A DNA stretch of 42,526 nucleotides from Deltaproteobacteria bacterium (GCA_003973265.1 QNYZ01000071.1:1-42526); one strand, 5' to 3'. Numbered from the stretch's first letter, positions 33,184-41,399 are shown. Notes: generated from the letters alone by a model not told the origin. Numbers and translations: made by a program.

Positions 33184-34416
33184 TTACCCCTTTCCGGCAA
33201 TACGGTGCGCCTGGGAAAGAGGCACCAGCAACAGCCTGCCGACCAGCCGCAACAGCCGGTCACCACTTGCCAGGCAGGTTCGCCGCACGGCGAACAGGAC
33301 CTGTGCGGCCGCGGTTTGCTCCCAGAACCAGTTGTCTATCTCCATTCCCGAGGGAAAACGGCCGCTGGGCTGAGCGCACGCGGCTTCGTAATAGTAGGCC
33401 TTCAGATCGTGCACTACCAGATTGAGTGTATATCCCAGCGCGAGGTCCGGCCGCGGATTGGCCGGAACGCTCTGCGTGAATGCACACAGCAAATCCACCA
33501 TGGTCGCCAAGTCCAGGCTGCTGGCTTCCACGGTGGTTCGGCTCCGATTCTTTACGGCCAGATCGTAGCTCGGCCGTATCTCCAGCACTTCTTCGCGAAA
33601 GACCCTTTCCAGGGCGTCTTTGTTTTGCATCTGCTCGGTTTTGCGATCAAGGTTGAGCGGGCAGATCCAGGGAGAATCGCCGCCGGCCGGCGCCGGTAAA
33701 TCTTCGGCGAAATCCTGCAGCACGGGCCCGTCTTTGGCTTCCAGCAGCTCTAAGGCAGCCAGCAGCACCCTTGTCTGAAAATCGGCATCACCGGCCACAC
33801 CCAGGGGTCGACCCAGTTCAAAGGGAACCCAGAGGGCCCGCGGCGGCCGGATGGCAACCGTATGCTCCCGGATGAGGCTGATCTGGGTGGTGGCCAGCCC
33901 CTCTTTTTCCAGATAATGGCCAAGCGCACCCACGGCGCGCGTGCAAAAGGGTCAGACAGGCACAAGCAAAACGGCATCCACGCCATCTTCTATAAGCAAC
34001 CGTGCCAGTTTGCAAGCCGAATCTTTCATGGTTTGCGGCTCCAGCGCGCCCATAAAAGAATAATGAAGACCGGCCACAGAGCCAACAACTTTCTGCAGGG
34101 CAAGCTCCCTCAAACGCTCTAACGGAAAAACCACGTTGATGTCCTGCTGGTAGGCGCTGCGATCGAAATTGGTAGAGACATGCGACATTACCAGTTCATT
34201 GGCACCAACGTCGCCCGGAATCACCCGGTAGGCATCTTCAGGCTCCAGGGTAAAGGGCCGGTCACCGCGAAGATGGAGCCCGGCGGTGGAAACAAGGCTC
34301 ACCCGCCGAGTATTCAGCGGAGGGCCGGTCACCCAGGAGCGAGAGTCGATGGCGGGTAACGGTAGTTTGTCAATATGCGAGCGCAGAGGCTCCGGGAGAT
34401 TATTGAGCCGGGCCAT
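33184..34416 (-). CDS. Selenoprotein of the glycine/sarcosine/betaine/D-proline reductase selenoprotein B family
   Basis: The gene reads MARLNNLPEPLRSHIDKLPL to DAVLLVPV, then an in-frame TGA (33952-33954), then PFCTRAVGALGHYLEKEGLA and on to stop TAA at 33184. With TGA as selenocysteine the protein is 410 residues with U155-P-F-C158, the redox motif of PrdB/GrdB-type proteins (U-x-x-C). Past the UGA the text stays conserved-looking (PPRALWVPFELGRPLGVAGD and GPVLQDFAEDLPAP). A SECIS-like hairpin follows (separate entry). Standard calling splits it into 154- and 249-residue pieces. It lacks visible grdA/grdC neighbours, so the substrate is unknown. Confidence 0.83.
33924..33954 (-). promoter_or_regulatory. 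Bacterial SECIS hairpin with UGA selenocysteine codon
   Basis: After TGA (33954-33952) there are 11 nt, then GCGCGCC pairs with GGTGCGC (7 bp, one G-U) around the loop GTG (33933-33931). The UGA-to-loop distance is 18 nt and the loop starts with G, both within the accepted bacterial SECIS rules. The stem lies within the coding frame, as required. Confidence 0.65.
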
Positions 34417-34639
34417 GGTTTGTTCCTTTCTTTCTGATGATAACGGGTTCGGAAAAGATCGATTTTATCGAGCCCAATTATTTCCAGACAGATCCTGCCC
34501 CGCAGCGGCACACCGGTGTTTCAGGAAATATTATAATAGTATTTTGTTTAAATTTGATATAGTTAGAGGCCTTATCCTGCCGAAGGCGGCCTCTAACTAT
34601 ACAGGCGCGGATACGGGATCCACCAACCGAAACATCGGG

Positions 34640-34765
34640 TTATGCTTGCTTCTCCTTTTTTTCTTCTTCGAGTACGACTTTCCTGCCACAAAGATCACAT
34701 TTACCATCTTCTGTAATGGTGGGCTGTTTGGGCGCCTCACCGCCACAAATTCCGCATTTCGGCAT
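34640..34765 (-). CDS. 41-residue zinc-ribbon protein
   Basis: Tiny protein beginning MPKCGICGG and containing CDLCGR, so two C-x2-C knuckles form one zinc ribbon. The C-terminus is a charged helix (VVLEEEKKEKQA). ATG at 34765 with GGGGGTG about 9 nt upstream. No family name can be given. It is between the selenoprotein and Crp/Fnr genes, on their strand, with its own gap on both sides. Confidence 0.7.
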   Translation of the reverse strand: MPKCGICGGEAPKQPTITEDGKCDLCGRKVVLEEEKKEKQA

Positions 34766-34959
34766 CTCTGTTCACCCCCTTTCCATGGTTTCTGCCTGAA
34801 TTTTAAGCACAACTTACTAAAGTCAACCCGGAAATTCTGTAGCGGTTGCTACCGGATCAATGATTTCTGACGATGCGTTTCAAATCTATGCGGCGGATGC
34901 ATGCAAAAGACATTAAAGAAGCCCGAGCGGCTACCCCGGGCAATGGCGATGAAACAACC

Positions 34960-35652
34960 TTAATCCGGTACAATCAGTATTTTGCCTTCCACGATGATTT
35001 TGCCGGCGGTTTTAAGCGATTTCATGGCCCGGGTGATACTGACACGATGAGCACCGATGAGAAAACTTAACTCCTCATGGGTCAGTGGAAACTGGATGAT
35101 GCGACCGCGAGGACCCGCGATACCATGCTCTTTCGCGACATTGTGCAGTACGCGATAGAGCCGATCTTCGATATGTGTTTCCACCAGGTTTTCCACGCGC
35201 GTGGTCAGCCATGAAATTTTTTGGCTTAAACTCTTGATGACCTGCAGGCCGATATTGGGGTGTTCCAAAACGAGTTTTTCGAACTGAGCGCGGCTGAATC
35301 CGCACGTGAGCGTATCTTCCATACACCAGGCGCTGACAGGATAGATACCCTTTCCGGATAACATGTTTTCGCCTACAAAATCGCCCGCTTTTCGAATATC
35401 AAGGGTGATCTCGGTTCCGTTCTCGAGCACTTTGTTGATTTTGATACGCCCGCCTTTGATAAGAAACATTTCGTCAGCCGGATCGCCCTGTAAAAATATT
35501 GATCGGCCTTTTATCCATTTCCTTCGCAAGGCGCCCTGGACCAGGGCTTCAAGGTCTTTGGAATTTAGATCTTGAAATATCCAAAGATGACCGATGCACG
35601 TTTGCGATAGCCTATTTCTACCGATAGCGGTCTGCTCACACAAACATGACAT
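34960..35652 (-). CDS. Crp/Fnr-family regulator with N-terminal cysteines
   Basis: Cyclic-nucleotide-binding-like domain (about 25-140; GRSIFLQGDPADEMFLIKGG) and C-terminal HTH (about 165-225; LTHEELSFLIGAHRVSITRAM) typical of Crp/Fnr. Residues Cys3, Cys5 and Cys19 near the start hint at an FNR-like Fe-S or redox sensor, but the exact FNR spacing (C-x2-C-x5-C) is absent. The ATG has GGAGAAGG upstream. It is the only transcription regulator of the right-hand region and may respond to oxygen or NO. Confidence 0.88.
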   Translation of the reverse strand: MSCLCEQTAIGRNRLSQTCIGHLWIFQDLNSKDLEALVQGALRRKWIKGRSIFLQGDPADEMFLIKGGRIKINKVLENGTEITLDIRKAGDFVGENMLSGKGIYPVSAWCMEDTLTCGFSRAQFEKLVLEHPNIGLQVIKSLSQKISWLTTRVENLVETHIEDRLYRVLHNVAKEHGIAGPRGRIIQFPLTHEELSFLIGAHRVSITRAMKSLKTAGKIIVEGKILIVPD

Positions 35653-35682
35653 ATCCTTCTCCTCTGTTTAAGGGATCAGGCG

Positions 35683-35752
35683 GTGTATCCTTCGGGTGAT
35701 TGTTTACAGGCAATTGCCCGACACTTTGAATCATCAAAATGAAAGGATACAC
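35683..35752. repeat. 10-bp inverted repeat between Crp/Fnr gene and small ORFs
   Basis: GTGTATCCTT (35683-35692) and AAGGATACAC (35743-35752) are exact complements, with the palindrome GGCAATTGCC between them. It lies 31 bp upstream of the Crp/Fnr start and 5 bp upstream of the first small ORF start. It could be a shared operator or the edge of an element. Confidence 0.45.
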
Positions 35753-35757
35753 ACACC

Positions 35758-35985
35758 ATGGCCAAAGATAACCCATTCGTAGATGATCCCATCACATACG
35801 TTTTATGACATGGATCGCGGCGGTTACCCGCAGTGGTATCAGCGGCTGAAGCAGAGGCATTTTTACAAAGAAATATAATGCGATTTCAGACAATAATGGT
35901 CGTCACCGATGAGACCGACAAGACCAGGGACGGGTTTCGGATCATATGGGTTCACAGCAGTTCAAAACAAAAAGACGATCAATAA
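35758..35985 (+). pseudogene. Small ORF pair, decayed (frameshift or in-frame TGA)
   Basis: The frame starts MAKDNPFVDDP at 35758. It hits TGA at 35806, but a neighbouring frame reads FYDMDRGGYPQWYQRLKQRH to a stop at 35876-35878 with better G/C-ending codons, as if one C of a CCC were extra. A 35-codon ORF, MRFQTIMVVTDETDKTRDGF, starts at 35878 overlapping that stop. No family was recognised. Read as one piece of decayed DNA rather than two genes. Confidence 0.35.
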
Positions 35986-36000
35986 AGGAGGCAGAAAAGA

Positions 36001-36234
36001 ATAGATAAAGCCGTTGCGGCATTCGAATCCCTATTTCCGAAATTAAATACATATCATCTAAAAATCAAGAAAGAGATCAATGCGGCAGCCGATAATACCT
36101 GTAAAGGAATTAAGCCGTTCCTTAAAAAACGGATGTATACTAAAAAGTCTGTTTTGCCGGTCGCACCGGTTTTCCTTAAATCGGACTTTCATGTTTTAAT
36201 AGGGAATAAATATCCGCCGCTTCCGTTATTATAA
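36001..36234 (+). CDS. 77-codon ORF with strong ribosome site but AUA at the start position
   Basis: A perfect AAAGGAGG lies 9 nt before codon ATA-GAT-AAA; there is no ATG, GTG or TTG between the upstream in-frame stop and this point. The chain IDKAVAAFESLFPKLNTYHL... is open for 77 codons, with a basic middle (GIKPFLKKRMYTKKS) and a hydrophobic end. It could initiate at the near-cognate AUA, or be a gene whose start codon was lost. No family recognised; it continues the frame of the decayed ORF upstream, interrupted by TAA. Confidence 0.35.
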   Translation: MDKAVAAFESLFPKLNTYHLKIKKEINAAADNTCKGIKPFLKKRMYTKKSVLPVAPVFLKSDFHVLIGNKYPPLPLL

Positions 36235-36345
36235 TTAAGAACGCTTTTACTGAAACGCGGCGACAGGCAAACTAGGCAGGCCATGATCGTGTGATCCGGC
36301 CTAAATTATCCCGCACTTGCTGCCTCGAATGAAAAGGAAAGTGGC

Positions 36346-36966
36346 ATGCGGCATCTTTCAACTCTTTTAACAAGTCACAATAAACCAGTGCCAGGAAAGA
36401 TCGTTTCAAGAAAACTGATCAACGATCCGAAACAGGAATATTTTCTCTGTTTACCCCGGAAAAAATGTAACGACCGACCGATGTTTGTTACCGTGCACGG
36501 AGTGAAACGCATAGCCAAAGAGCATGCCTGCGAATTTGCTCCTTTTGGCGCCCGCTATAACGTTATTCTGGTCGCGCCGTTGTTTCCAAAAGACCGGTTT
36601 CGTGATTACCAGCGACGGGGACTCAAGGGAAAAAGTGTTCGCCCCGATCTGGCGCTAAACCGGATTAGTGATGAGGCGCACTTGTTGACCGGCACCAACA
36701 CGAACCGGTTCTTTATGTTCGGTTATTCCGGCGGGGGGAGGCAGTTTGCCCATCGATACGCCACGGCATATCCTCAAAACCAGAAGCGGATTGTAGTGGC
36801 TGCCCCCGGCTGGGATACCTTTCCCGATCACAGAATCAGGTACCCGCGCGGCATTCGAAAGACGCGCAAATTGAGCAACACAGCTTTTGATCCTGCCCGG
36901 TTTCTGTCCGTTCCGGTATGTGTGATGGTGGGAGGAAAAGAGGTCGATAGAAATTCAAAGATTTGA
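36346..36966 (+). CDS. Alpha/beta hydrolase, C-terminally truncated
   Basis: Hydrolase-fold start with oxyanion region PMFVTVHGVKRIAKEHACEF and nucleophile elbow MFGYSGGGRQFAHR (G-x-S-x-G). It stops right after the strand PVCVMVGGKEVDRNSK, where relatives go on for another 60-70 residues that carry the catalytic His (VGExD...). So the active site lacks the His and it is probably dead. The ribosome site AAGGAAAG is good. The deletion point lies just before the S8 protease cluster. Confidence 0.7.
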   Translation: MRHLSTLLTSHNKPVPGKIVSRKLINDPKQEYFLCLPRKKCNDRPMFVTVHGVKRIAKEHACEFAPFGARYNVILVAPLFPKDRFRDYQRRGLKGKSVRPDLALNRISDEAHLLTGTNTNRFFMFGYSGGGRQFAHRYATAYPQNQKRIVVAAPGWDTFPDHRIRYPRGIRKTRKLSNTAFDPARFLSVPVCVMVGGKEVDRNSKI

Positions 36967-37053
36967 AATATATATGGAATTATTGTAAACTGCCAACCCG
37001 GTTAATAGATGCTGAAGAATTCTTTTTTTGCAACATATTGGTGAGATAGCATA

Positions 37054-38436
37054 ATGAAAAGATATGCCTTATTTCTAATGGGTCTATTGTTGATCGTAGT
37101 AGCCCAGAGATCCATCGTTCTGGTTTATAAAACAACGATGGCTCTGGTTTGTAACGCTGCGACTGAACTCTGCGGATCTCCATTAGCTTACGCAGACGAT
37201 GACGACGATGACGACGATGACGATGACGATGACGATGATGATGACGATGATGACGATGACGATGATGATGACGATGACGATGATGGTGTTCCAGCTACCG
37301 CAAGACCAAACATGGTAAAAAAAATCCCTCCTGAAGAAGGTCGTGCCGGAAAAGCCTATGAACCTGATACTGTTCTGGCCATAAATGCCGACCAATCTGC
37401 TTTGATCAAAGCACGGCGTCTTGGGTTCACCATTAAGCGTCAAGTGAAACTGAAGGCACTCGGATTGACGGTTACTCTTTTCAAACCACCCAAGGGCTCC
37501 ACACCGCCTGTGAGTCTGAAAAAGCTGTTGCGGCTGAAAACCACTGCAAAATACGATCTCAATCATTACTATGTGGTTGCCGGGGAAAAAAAATGCAATG
37601 ATTTGCGTTGTTATCCGGCGAACCTGATTCACTGGAAGAATGATTCAAAAGCCTGCCAGCGCAATGCTAAAATTGGTATGGTGGACACGCAGATCGATAC
37701 TCGAATCCCTTCACTGTCAAATCAGCACATTATCATAAAATCCTTTATTTTCGGGAATAAACCATCGTCAACATTCCATGGATCATCCATTGCCGCCATT
37801 CTAGTGGGTGCATCCGACAGTCAATTTCCCGGATTGCTGCCAGATGCGACCCTCTACGCCGCCAGCGTTTTTTCATCGAACAAACAGGGAAAGCAGCATT
37901 CAACGGCGTTAGCCGTTGCCCGGGCACTTAATTGGCTTGTCTCCAAGAACGTTCTTGTTATTAACCTGAGTCTTACCGGCCCCCGGAACAGACTGCTCTG
38001 GCAAGCTGTCACGCGGGCATTGAACCAAGGCATACCACTGGTGGCCGCCGCAGGAAATGGCGGGCCAAAAGCACCACGCGCTTATCCGGCCGCCTATAAA
38101 GGGGTTATGGCGATCACCGCCGTGGACCGTTTTCGCCGCTCATATCGCATGGCCAATCTTGGAATGTATATTGATTTCGCCGCCCCCGGTGTCAATATCT
38201 GGACACCCGGTAAAAATGGGAGGGGCCGGCTAAGGAGCGGCACCTCATTCGCGGCCGCCTATTGTACGGCAATGACAGTCGAAGTACTCAACTGTCCTAG
38301 CAGGAAAAAAGATCTTAAAGCATTGCAAATGGCTTTTAGAAAAAACGCGATAGACCTGGGCCGTCCAGGAAAAGACCGTATTTTTGGCTGGGGCTTGATC
38401 TGCTGCCGCAGGTCCGATCACCGTTATAGCAGGTAA
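37054..38436 (+). CDS. S8 (subtilisin-family) serine protease with Asp30 tract
   Basis: Secreted or envelope-anchored subtilase, 460 residues. A hydrophobic N-terminus (about 1-25) is followed by a run of 30 Asp (residues 48-77), a basic linker region (about 90-190) and the catalytic domain. The triad is visible: Asp211 (IGMVDTQIDTRIP), His242 (STFHGSSIAAILVG) and Ser398 (RLRSGTSFAAAYC), with the oxyanion Asn in VAAAGNGGP. First gene of a cluster with an ECF sigma factor and anti-sigma factor, so it may be part of the signal path that cuts the anti-sigma factor, or a target of it. Confidence 0.88.
   Translation: MKRYALFLMGLLLIVVAQRSIVLVYKTTMALVCNAATELCGSPLAYADDDDDDDDDDDDDDDDDDDDDDDDDDDDDDGVPATARPNMVKKIPPEEGRAGKAYEPDTVLAINADQSALIKARRLGFTIKRQVKLKALGLTVTLFKPPKGSTPPVSLKKLLRLKTTAKYDLNHYYVVAGEKKCNDLRCYPANLIHWKNDSKACQRNAKIGMVDTQIDTRIPSLSNQHIIIKSFIFGNKPSSTFHGSSIAAILVGASDSQFPGLLPDATLYAASVFSSNKQGKQHSTALAVARALNWLVSKNVLVINLSLTGPRNRLLWQAVTRALNQGIPLVAAAGNGGPKAPRAYPAAYKGVMAITAVDRFRRSYRMANLGMYIDFAAPGVNIWTPGKNGRGRLRSGTSFAAAYCTAMTVEVLNCPSRKKDLKALQMAFRKNAIDLGRPGKDRIFGWGLICCRRSDHRYSR
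37195..37284 (+). repeat. GAC/GAT trinucleotide tract coding for Asp30
   Basis: 30 consecutive Asp codons, mixed GAC and GAT, inside the S8 protease gene. The codon mix avoids a perfect microsatellite but local GACGAT/GATGAC repeats remain, so length variation by slippage in units of one codon is plausible without loss of frame. Confidence 0.95.
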
Positions 38437-38504
38437 AGAACGACAGGTAACCATGAAATTTCCAATTTATATTTTAAATTATTTTTTTTTGCTGGTCGAT
38501 AACC

Positions 38505-39023
38505 ATGACAAGCGGCCTTGATAAAAGCTTTCGAGATCAAATCGTGGCGCTGCTACCCAGGATGCGCAGATTTGCGTACACATTGACGTCCAACAGAGAA
38601 GATGCCGATGATCTGGTTCAATCTGCTTGCGAGCGTGCCCTGTCCCGCAGGCACCAGTGGCAACCGGGATCCCGGCTCGACAGCTGGATGTTCAGAATCA
38701 TCTATACACGGAGAATCGATATGACACGTTCGCAGCGATCTCGTCACATACATGTTCCTCTGGGGAAAAAAATACTCAGGTCGATCGGTACCAATGATGG
38801 AGACAAGATTGAAGCAAATATCCTGCTGGGCGAGGTGCTGCAAGCGATGAATCAGTTATCGAAGATGGATCGCGCTGTTCTGGCTCTCGTTTGTATTGAG
38901 GGCTTTTCCTATAAAGACAGCGCGAAAACTTTGGGAGTACCAATCGGCACAGTGATGAGCCGTTTGGCACGGGCCCGGCGCAGACTCTATGACCTGCTAT
39001 TCAGTAAAGACAGACACACATAA
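38505..39023 (+). CDS. ECF-type RNA polymerase sigma factor
   Basis: 172 residues with the two sigma-70 domains of group IV: region 2 (about 8-80; ALLPRMRRFAYTLTSNREDA, LVQSACERALSR, SWMFRII) and region 4 (about 105-165; LSKMDRAVLALVCIEGFSYK, LGVPIGTVMSRLARARRRL). It directs transcription of a target regulon under control of the following anti-sigma gene. No clear ribosome site precedes the ATG; the gap to the protease is 68 bp, A/T-rich. Confidence 0.92.
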   Translation: MTSGLDKSFRDQIVALLPRMRRFAYTLTSNREDADDLVQSACERALSRRHQWQPGSRLDSWMFRIIYTRRIDMTRSQRSRHIHVPLGKKILRSIGTNDGDKIEANILLGEVLQAMNQLSKMDRAVLALVCIEGFSYKDSAKTLGVPIGTVMSRLARARRRLYDLLFSKDRHT

Positions 39024-39048
39024 ACCCGAACCGATAGAAGAATACGAT

Positions 39049-39837
39049 ATGAAAAAAATAACAGATGAAATCTTAATGGCCTATATTGACGGTGAATTAG
39101 ACGATCAAAAGGCCAGCAAGATCAGGGAAGCCATTGAATCTGATTCAGAGACATTCAGACGCGCCGAGATATTAAGTGCCAGCGATAGTGCGCTAAAAGG
39201 TGCCTATGATTCACTCTTGCAGGAACCTGTCCCCAACCGGCTTATCGAAACTGTGATGGGTTTCAATGCAGATAATCCTTTCAAAATCTTTCTTAAATCG
39301 GTAATATCTTTTTTTCATATGCCGCCAGGTTGGAGATTCACTGGCGCAGCAGTTGTTTCATTGGCACTCCTGGTGGCGATAATTCTTGTATCCACCCAGC
39401 CCTCCCGTCAAGAGTCCAGTCTTTATTCTCTAATCATAAACACCGGAGGCTTTAGTCATGGACTGGAGACGACGATAAGCGGAAAGACATTTAAAACGGC
39501 TGACAATAAAATCAAAGTAACACCTGTTTTCACTTTCGTCGATAAATCGCATCGGTATTGCCGTCAATATGAAATGATCAGCGCCGGGGATTACGAGAAT
39601 TCTTTATCAAGGGGTATTGCTTGCCGGGATAATTCCGGTCACTGGGAGACAACAGCGCTCGTTTTTCAATCTCCATCCGATACGTCTTCAACAGATACAA
39701 ATGCCGGCTATATTAAGGCCGGCGGCAATGACCTGATCGATACAATCACCTCCACATTGATGGCCAAGCCACCGATGACACTTAAACGGGAAAAGAAACT
39801 GATAAATAATTCATGGCCCAAGACACCTGATCGATAA
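39049..39837 (+). CDS. Single-pass membrane anti-sigma factor (Zn-less)
   Basis: The N-terminus (about 1-75; MAYIDGELDDQKASKIREAI) is the helical anti-sigma domain without the usual H-x3-C-x2-C zinc motif. One TM segment (about 102-122; GAAVVSLALLVAIILVST) and a 140-residue periplasmic part follow, with two Cys. ATG at 39049 is used (start of MKKITDEIL), 25 bp after the sigma stop; the longer reading overlaps the sigma gene and has no function. It would hold the sigma factor at the membrane until cleaved, possibly by the S8 protease. Confidence 0.8.
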   Translation: MKKITDEILMAYIDGELDDQKASKIREAIESDSETFRRAEILSASDSALKGAYDSLLQEPVPNRLIETVMGFNADNPFKIFLKSVISFFHMPPGWRFTGAAVVSLALLVAIILVSTQPSRQESSLYSLIINTGGFSHGLETTISGKTFKTADNKIKVTPVFTFVDKSHRYCRQYEMISAGDYENSLSRGIACRDNSGHWETTALVFQSPSDTSSTDTNAGYIKAGGNDLIDTITSTLMAKPPMTLKREKKLINNSWPKTPDR

Positions 39838-39900
39838 TACTTATTTTGTATTTATTTTTGATATTCGTACATGATCCTGTATAAACAGGAGCGATATTCC

Positions 39901-41172
39901 ATGAAGTTTAAAAAATTGGTGTTTTCAATATCTATGGCATGTTGGATCTTTATTGGATGCGGCTGCCCGATGCGGGCAAGCCAAGCCATGGAAACTGCAT
40001 GGGATCCATCTGCCCGGCAGATCTCGGATTCAATCCGCCTGTCAACAAAATATCTAGTCAGAACATGTAATCCAAACGGACAATTCAAATATATTGCCAA
40101 CAAGTCATCTATGCGCCAAGCAAGACCGCACTATAACATTTTGCGCCATGCGGGCGCAATATATGCTCTGGTGCAGTCCTATTATCGGCAACCGGATGAT
40201 GAGGTACGCACCGCACTCATTGCGGCAAGCCAATTTTTAAAATCCCGGTGTATGAAACCGTTACCGGATCGCAAAGATCTACTTGGGATCTGGACATTGC
40301 AGCGAGTTAGCCATGTTACGCAGCCGCCTCAGATTAAACTGGGAGGAACCGGTTTGGGACTTGTAGCGCTCGTCAGCATGGAGAAGGTGGTTCCCGGTTC
40401 GACCTCTACATCAGATTTGCGTAAGCTTGGCCGGTTTTTGCTTTTTATGCAAAAAAATGACGGTAGTTTTTACTCAAAATTTATTCCTTCCAGGGGCGGC
40501 AAAAACGATCGATGGATGTCGCTTTATTACTCTAGCGAGGCAGCGCTCGGCCTGCTGATGCTCAATGAAATGAGTCCTTCACGTCAGTGGGTGCTGGCAG
40601 CAACCAAGGCGATCGCTTATCTGATAAATCATCGCGCCATGACGACAAGTGACCAGTGGTTGCTCATCGCAAGCGCCAAATTGATGACAACGAAGAGCTA
40701 TCCGTCGGAAATATTATCCCGCGAATCCATTATTCGCTATGTCTCCCGGGCTTGCGAAAATATGCTGCAAGAGCAGGTATTATATTCCCCTACAAATGAA
40801 TTGATCGGCGGATATCGTATTGATGGGCGCACAACACCGACGGCCACACGCATAGAGGGGCTGCTTGCGGCCCTTCAGATTATCGGGTTAAAAGATCCTG
40901 GGCTCAGAAATACCGTGAAATCATCGGCTAGAGATGCCATGCTTTTTCTCTTGCGAGCACAAATAACGCAAGGCACATATTGCGGCGGTATTCCCCGGGC
41001 AGTAGGAAAATTTTACCAAAACAAGAAATATAAGAGGCGCAGCAGGGAAATTCGTATTGATTATGTCCAACATGCTTTGAGCGCCATGATCCAGTATGAA
41101 AAATATATTATCCTTCCAGCAAATAAAAAAAGTATGAAATCGATATTTGAGACGCGTTTTTTTCCACCCTGA
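39901..41172 (+). CDS. Alpha/alpha-toroid protein of unknown function, 3'-truncated
   Basis: 423 residues. An N-terminal signal or lipoprotein-like start has Cys in IFIGCGC. Repeated helical pairs follow, with motifs HYNILRHAGAIYALVQSYY, GGTGLGLVALVSME, LYYSSEAALGLLML and TRIEGLLAALQIIG, typical of a six-hairpin/terpene-cyclase-like toroid that binds glycan or lipid-like chains. The last residues T-R-F-F-P-P are encoded by antisense IS3 DNA (junction near 41151), so the natural C-terminus has been lost. AGGAG precedes the ATG at 39901. Fourth gene of the protease-sigma cluster. Confidence 0.6.
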   Translation: MKFKKLVFSISMACWIFIGCGCPMRASQAMETAWDPSARQISDSIRLSTKYLVRTCNPNGQFKYIANKSSMRQARPHYNILRHAGAIYALVQSYYRQPDDEVRTALIAASQFLKSRCMKPLPDRKDLLGIWTLQRVSHVTQPPQIKLGGTGLGLVALVSMEKVVPGSTSTSDLRKLGRFLLFMQKNDGSFYSKFIPSRGGKNDRWMSLYYSSEAALGLLMLNEMSPSRQWVLAATKAIAYLINHRAMTTSDQWLLIASAKLMTTKSYPSEILSRESIIRYVSRACENMLQEQVLYSPTNELIGGYRIDGRTTPTATRIEGLLAALQIIGLKDPGLRNTVKSSARDAMLFLLRAQITQGTYCGGIPRAVGKFYQNKKYKRRSREIRIDYVQHALSAMIQYEKYIILPANKKSMKSIFETRFFPP

Positions 41173-41399
41173 ACACCATCATTGATAAGATCCTGGTGGA
41201 TTTTCGGTGCCCCGTATATGCCATGGCTCGCGGCATGTAGAACGCAAATCTTTATTTTCAGAACCCGGTTCGTACGGCTCCGGCGACTCCCTGGCCGTTT
41301 GAACCATGCATGGAAACCGGAGCGGGAGACTTTAAGCCCCTGGCACATACGGCCTGTCTTGAATGTCTCCCGATGGTCAGCAATGAATTGGAACTTCAT
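41151..41399 (-). pseudogene. IS3 OrfB transposase, N-terminal fragment
   Basis: MKFQFIADHRETFKTGRMCQ, then CQGLKVSRSGFHAWFKR and SHGIYGAPKIHQDLINDG, the standard start of IS3 OrfB before the DDE core. After GGKKRV the match is lost near 41151 and the frame runs into the toroid gene's antisense. The integrase core is missing. Confidence 0.8.

Noticed and set aside
33082..33699. 205-codon plus-strand ORF opposite the selenoprotein
   Set aside because: Translation is unlike any family and lies opposite a strongly supported gene.
35806..35808. TGA in the small ORF as a second selenocysteine codon
   Set aside because: No SECIS-like hairpin at the right distance, no U-x-x-C or similar motif, and the neighbouring frame has better codon use.
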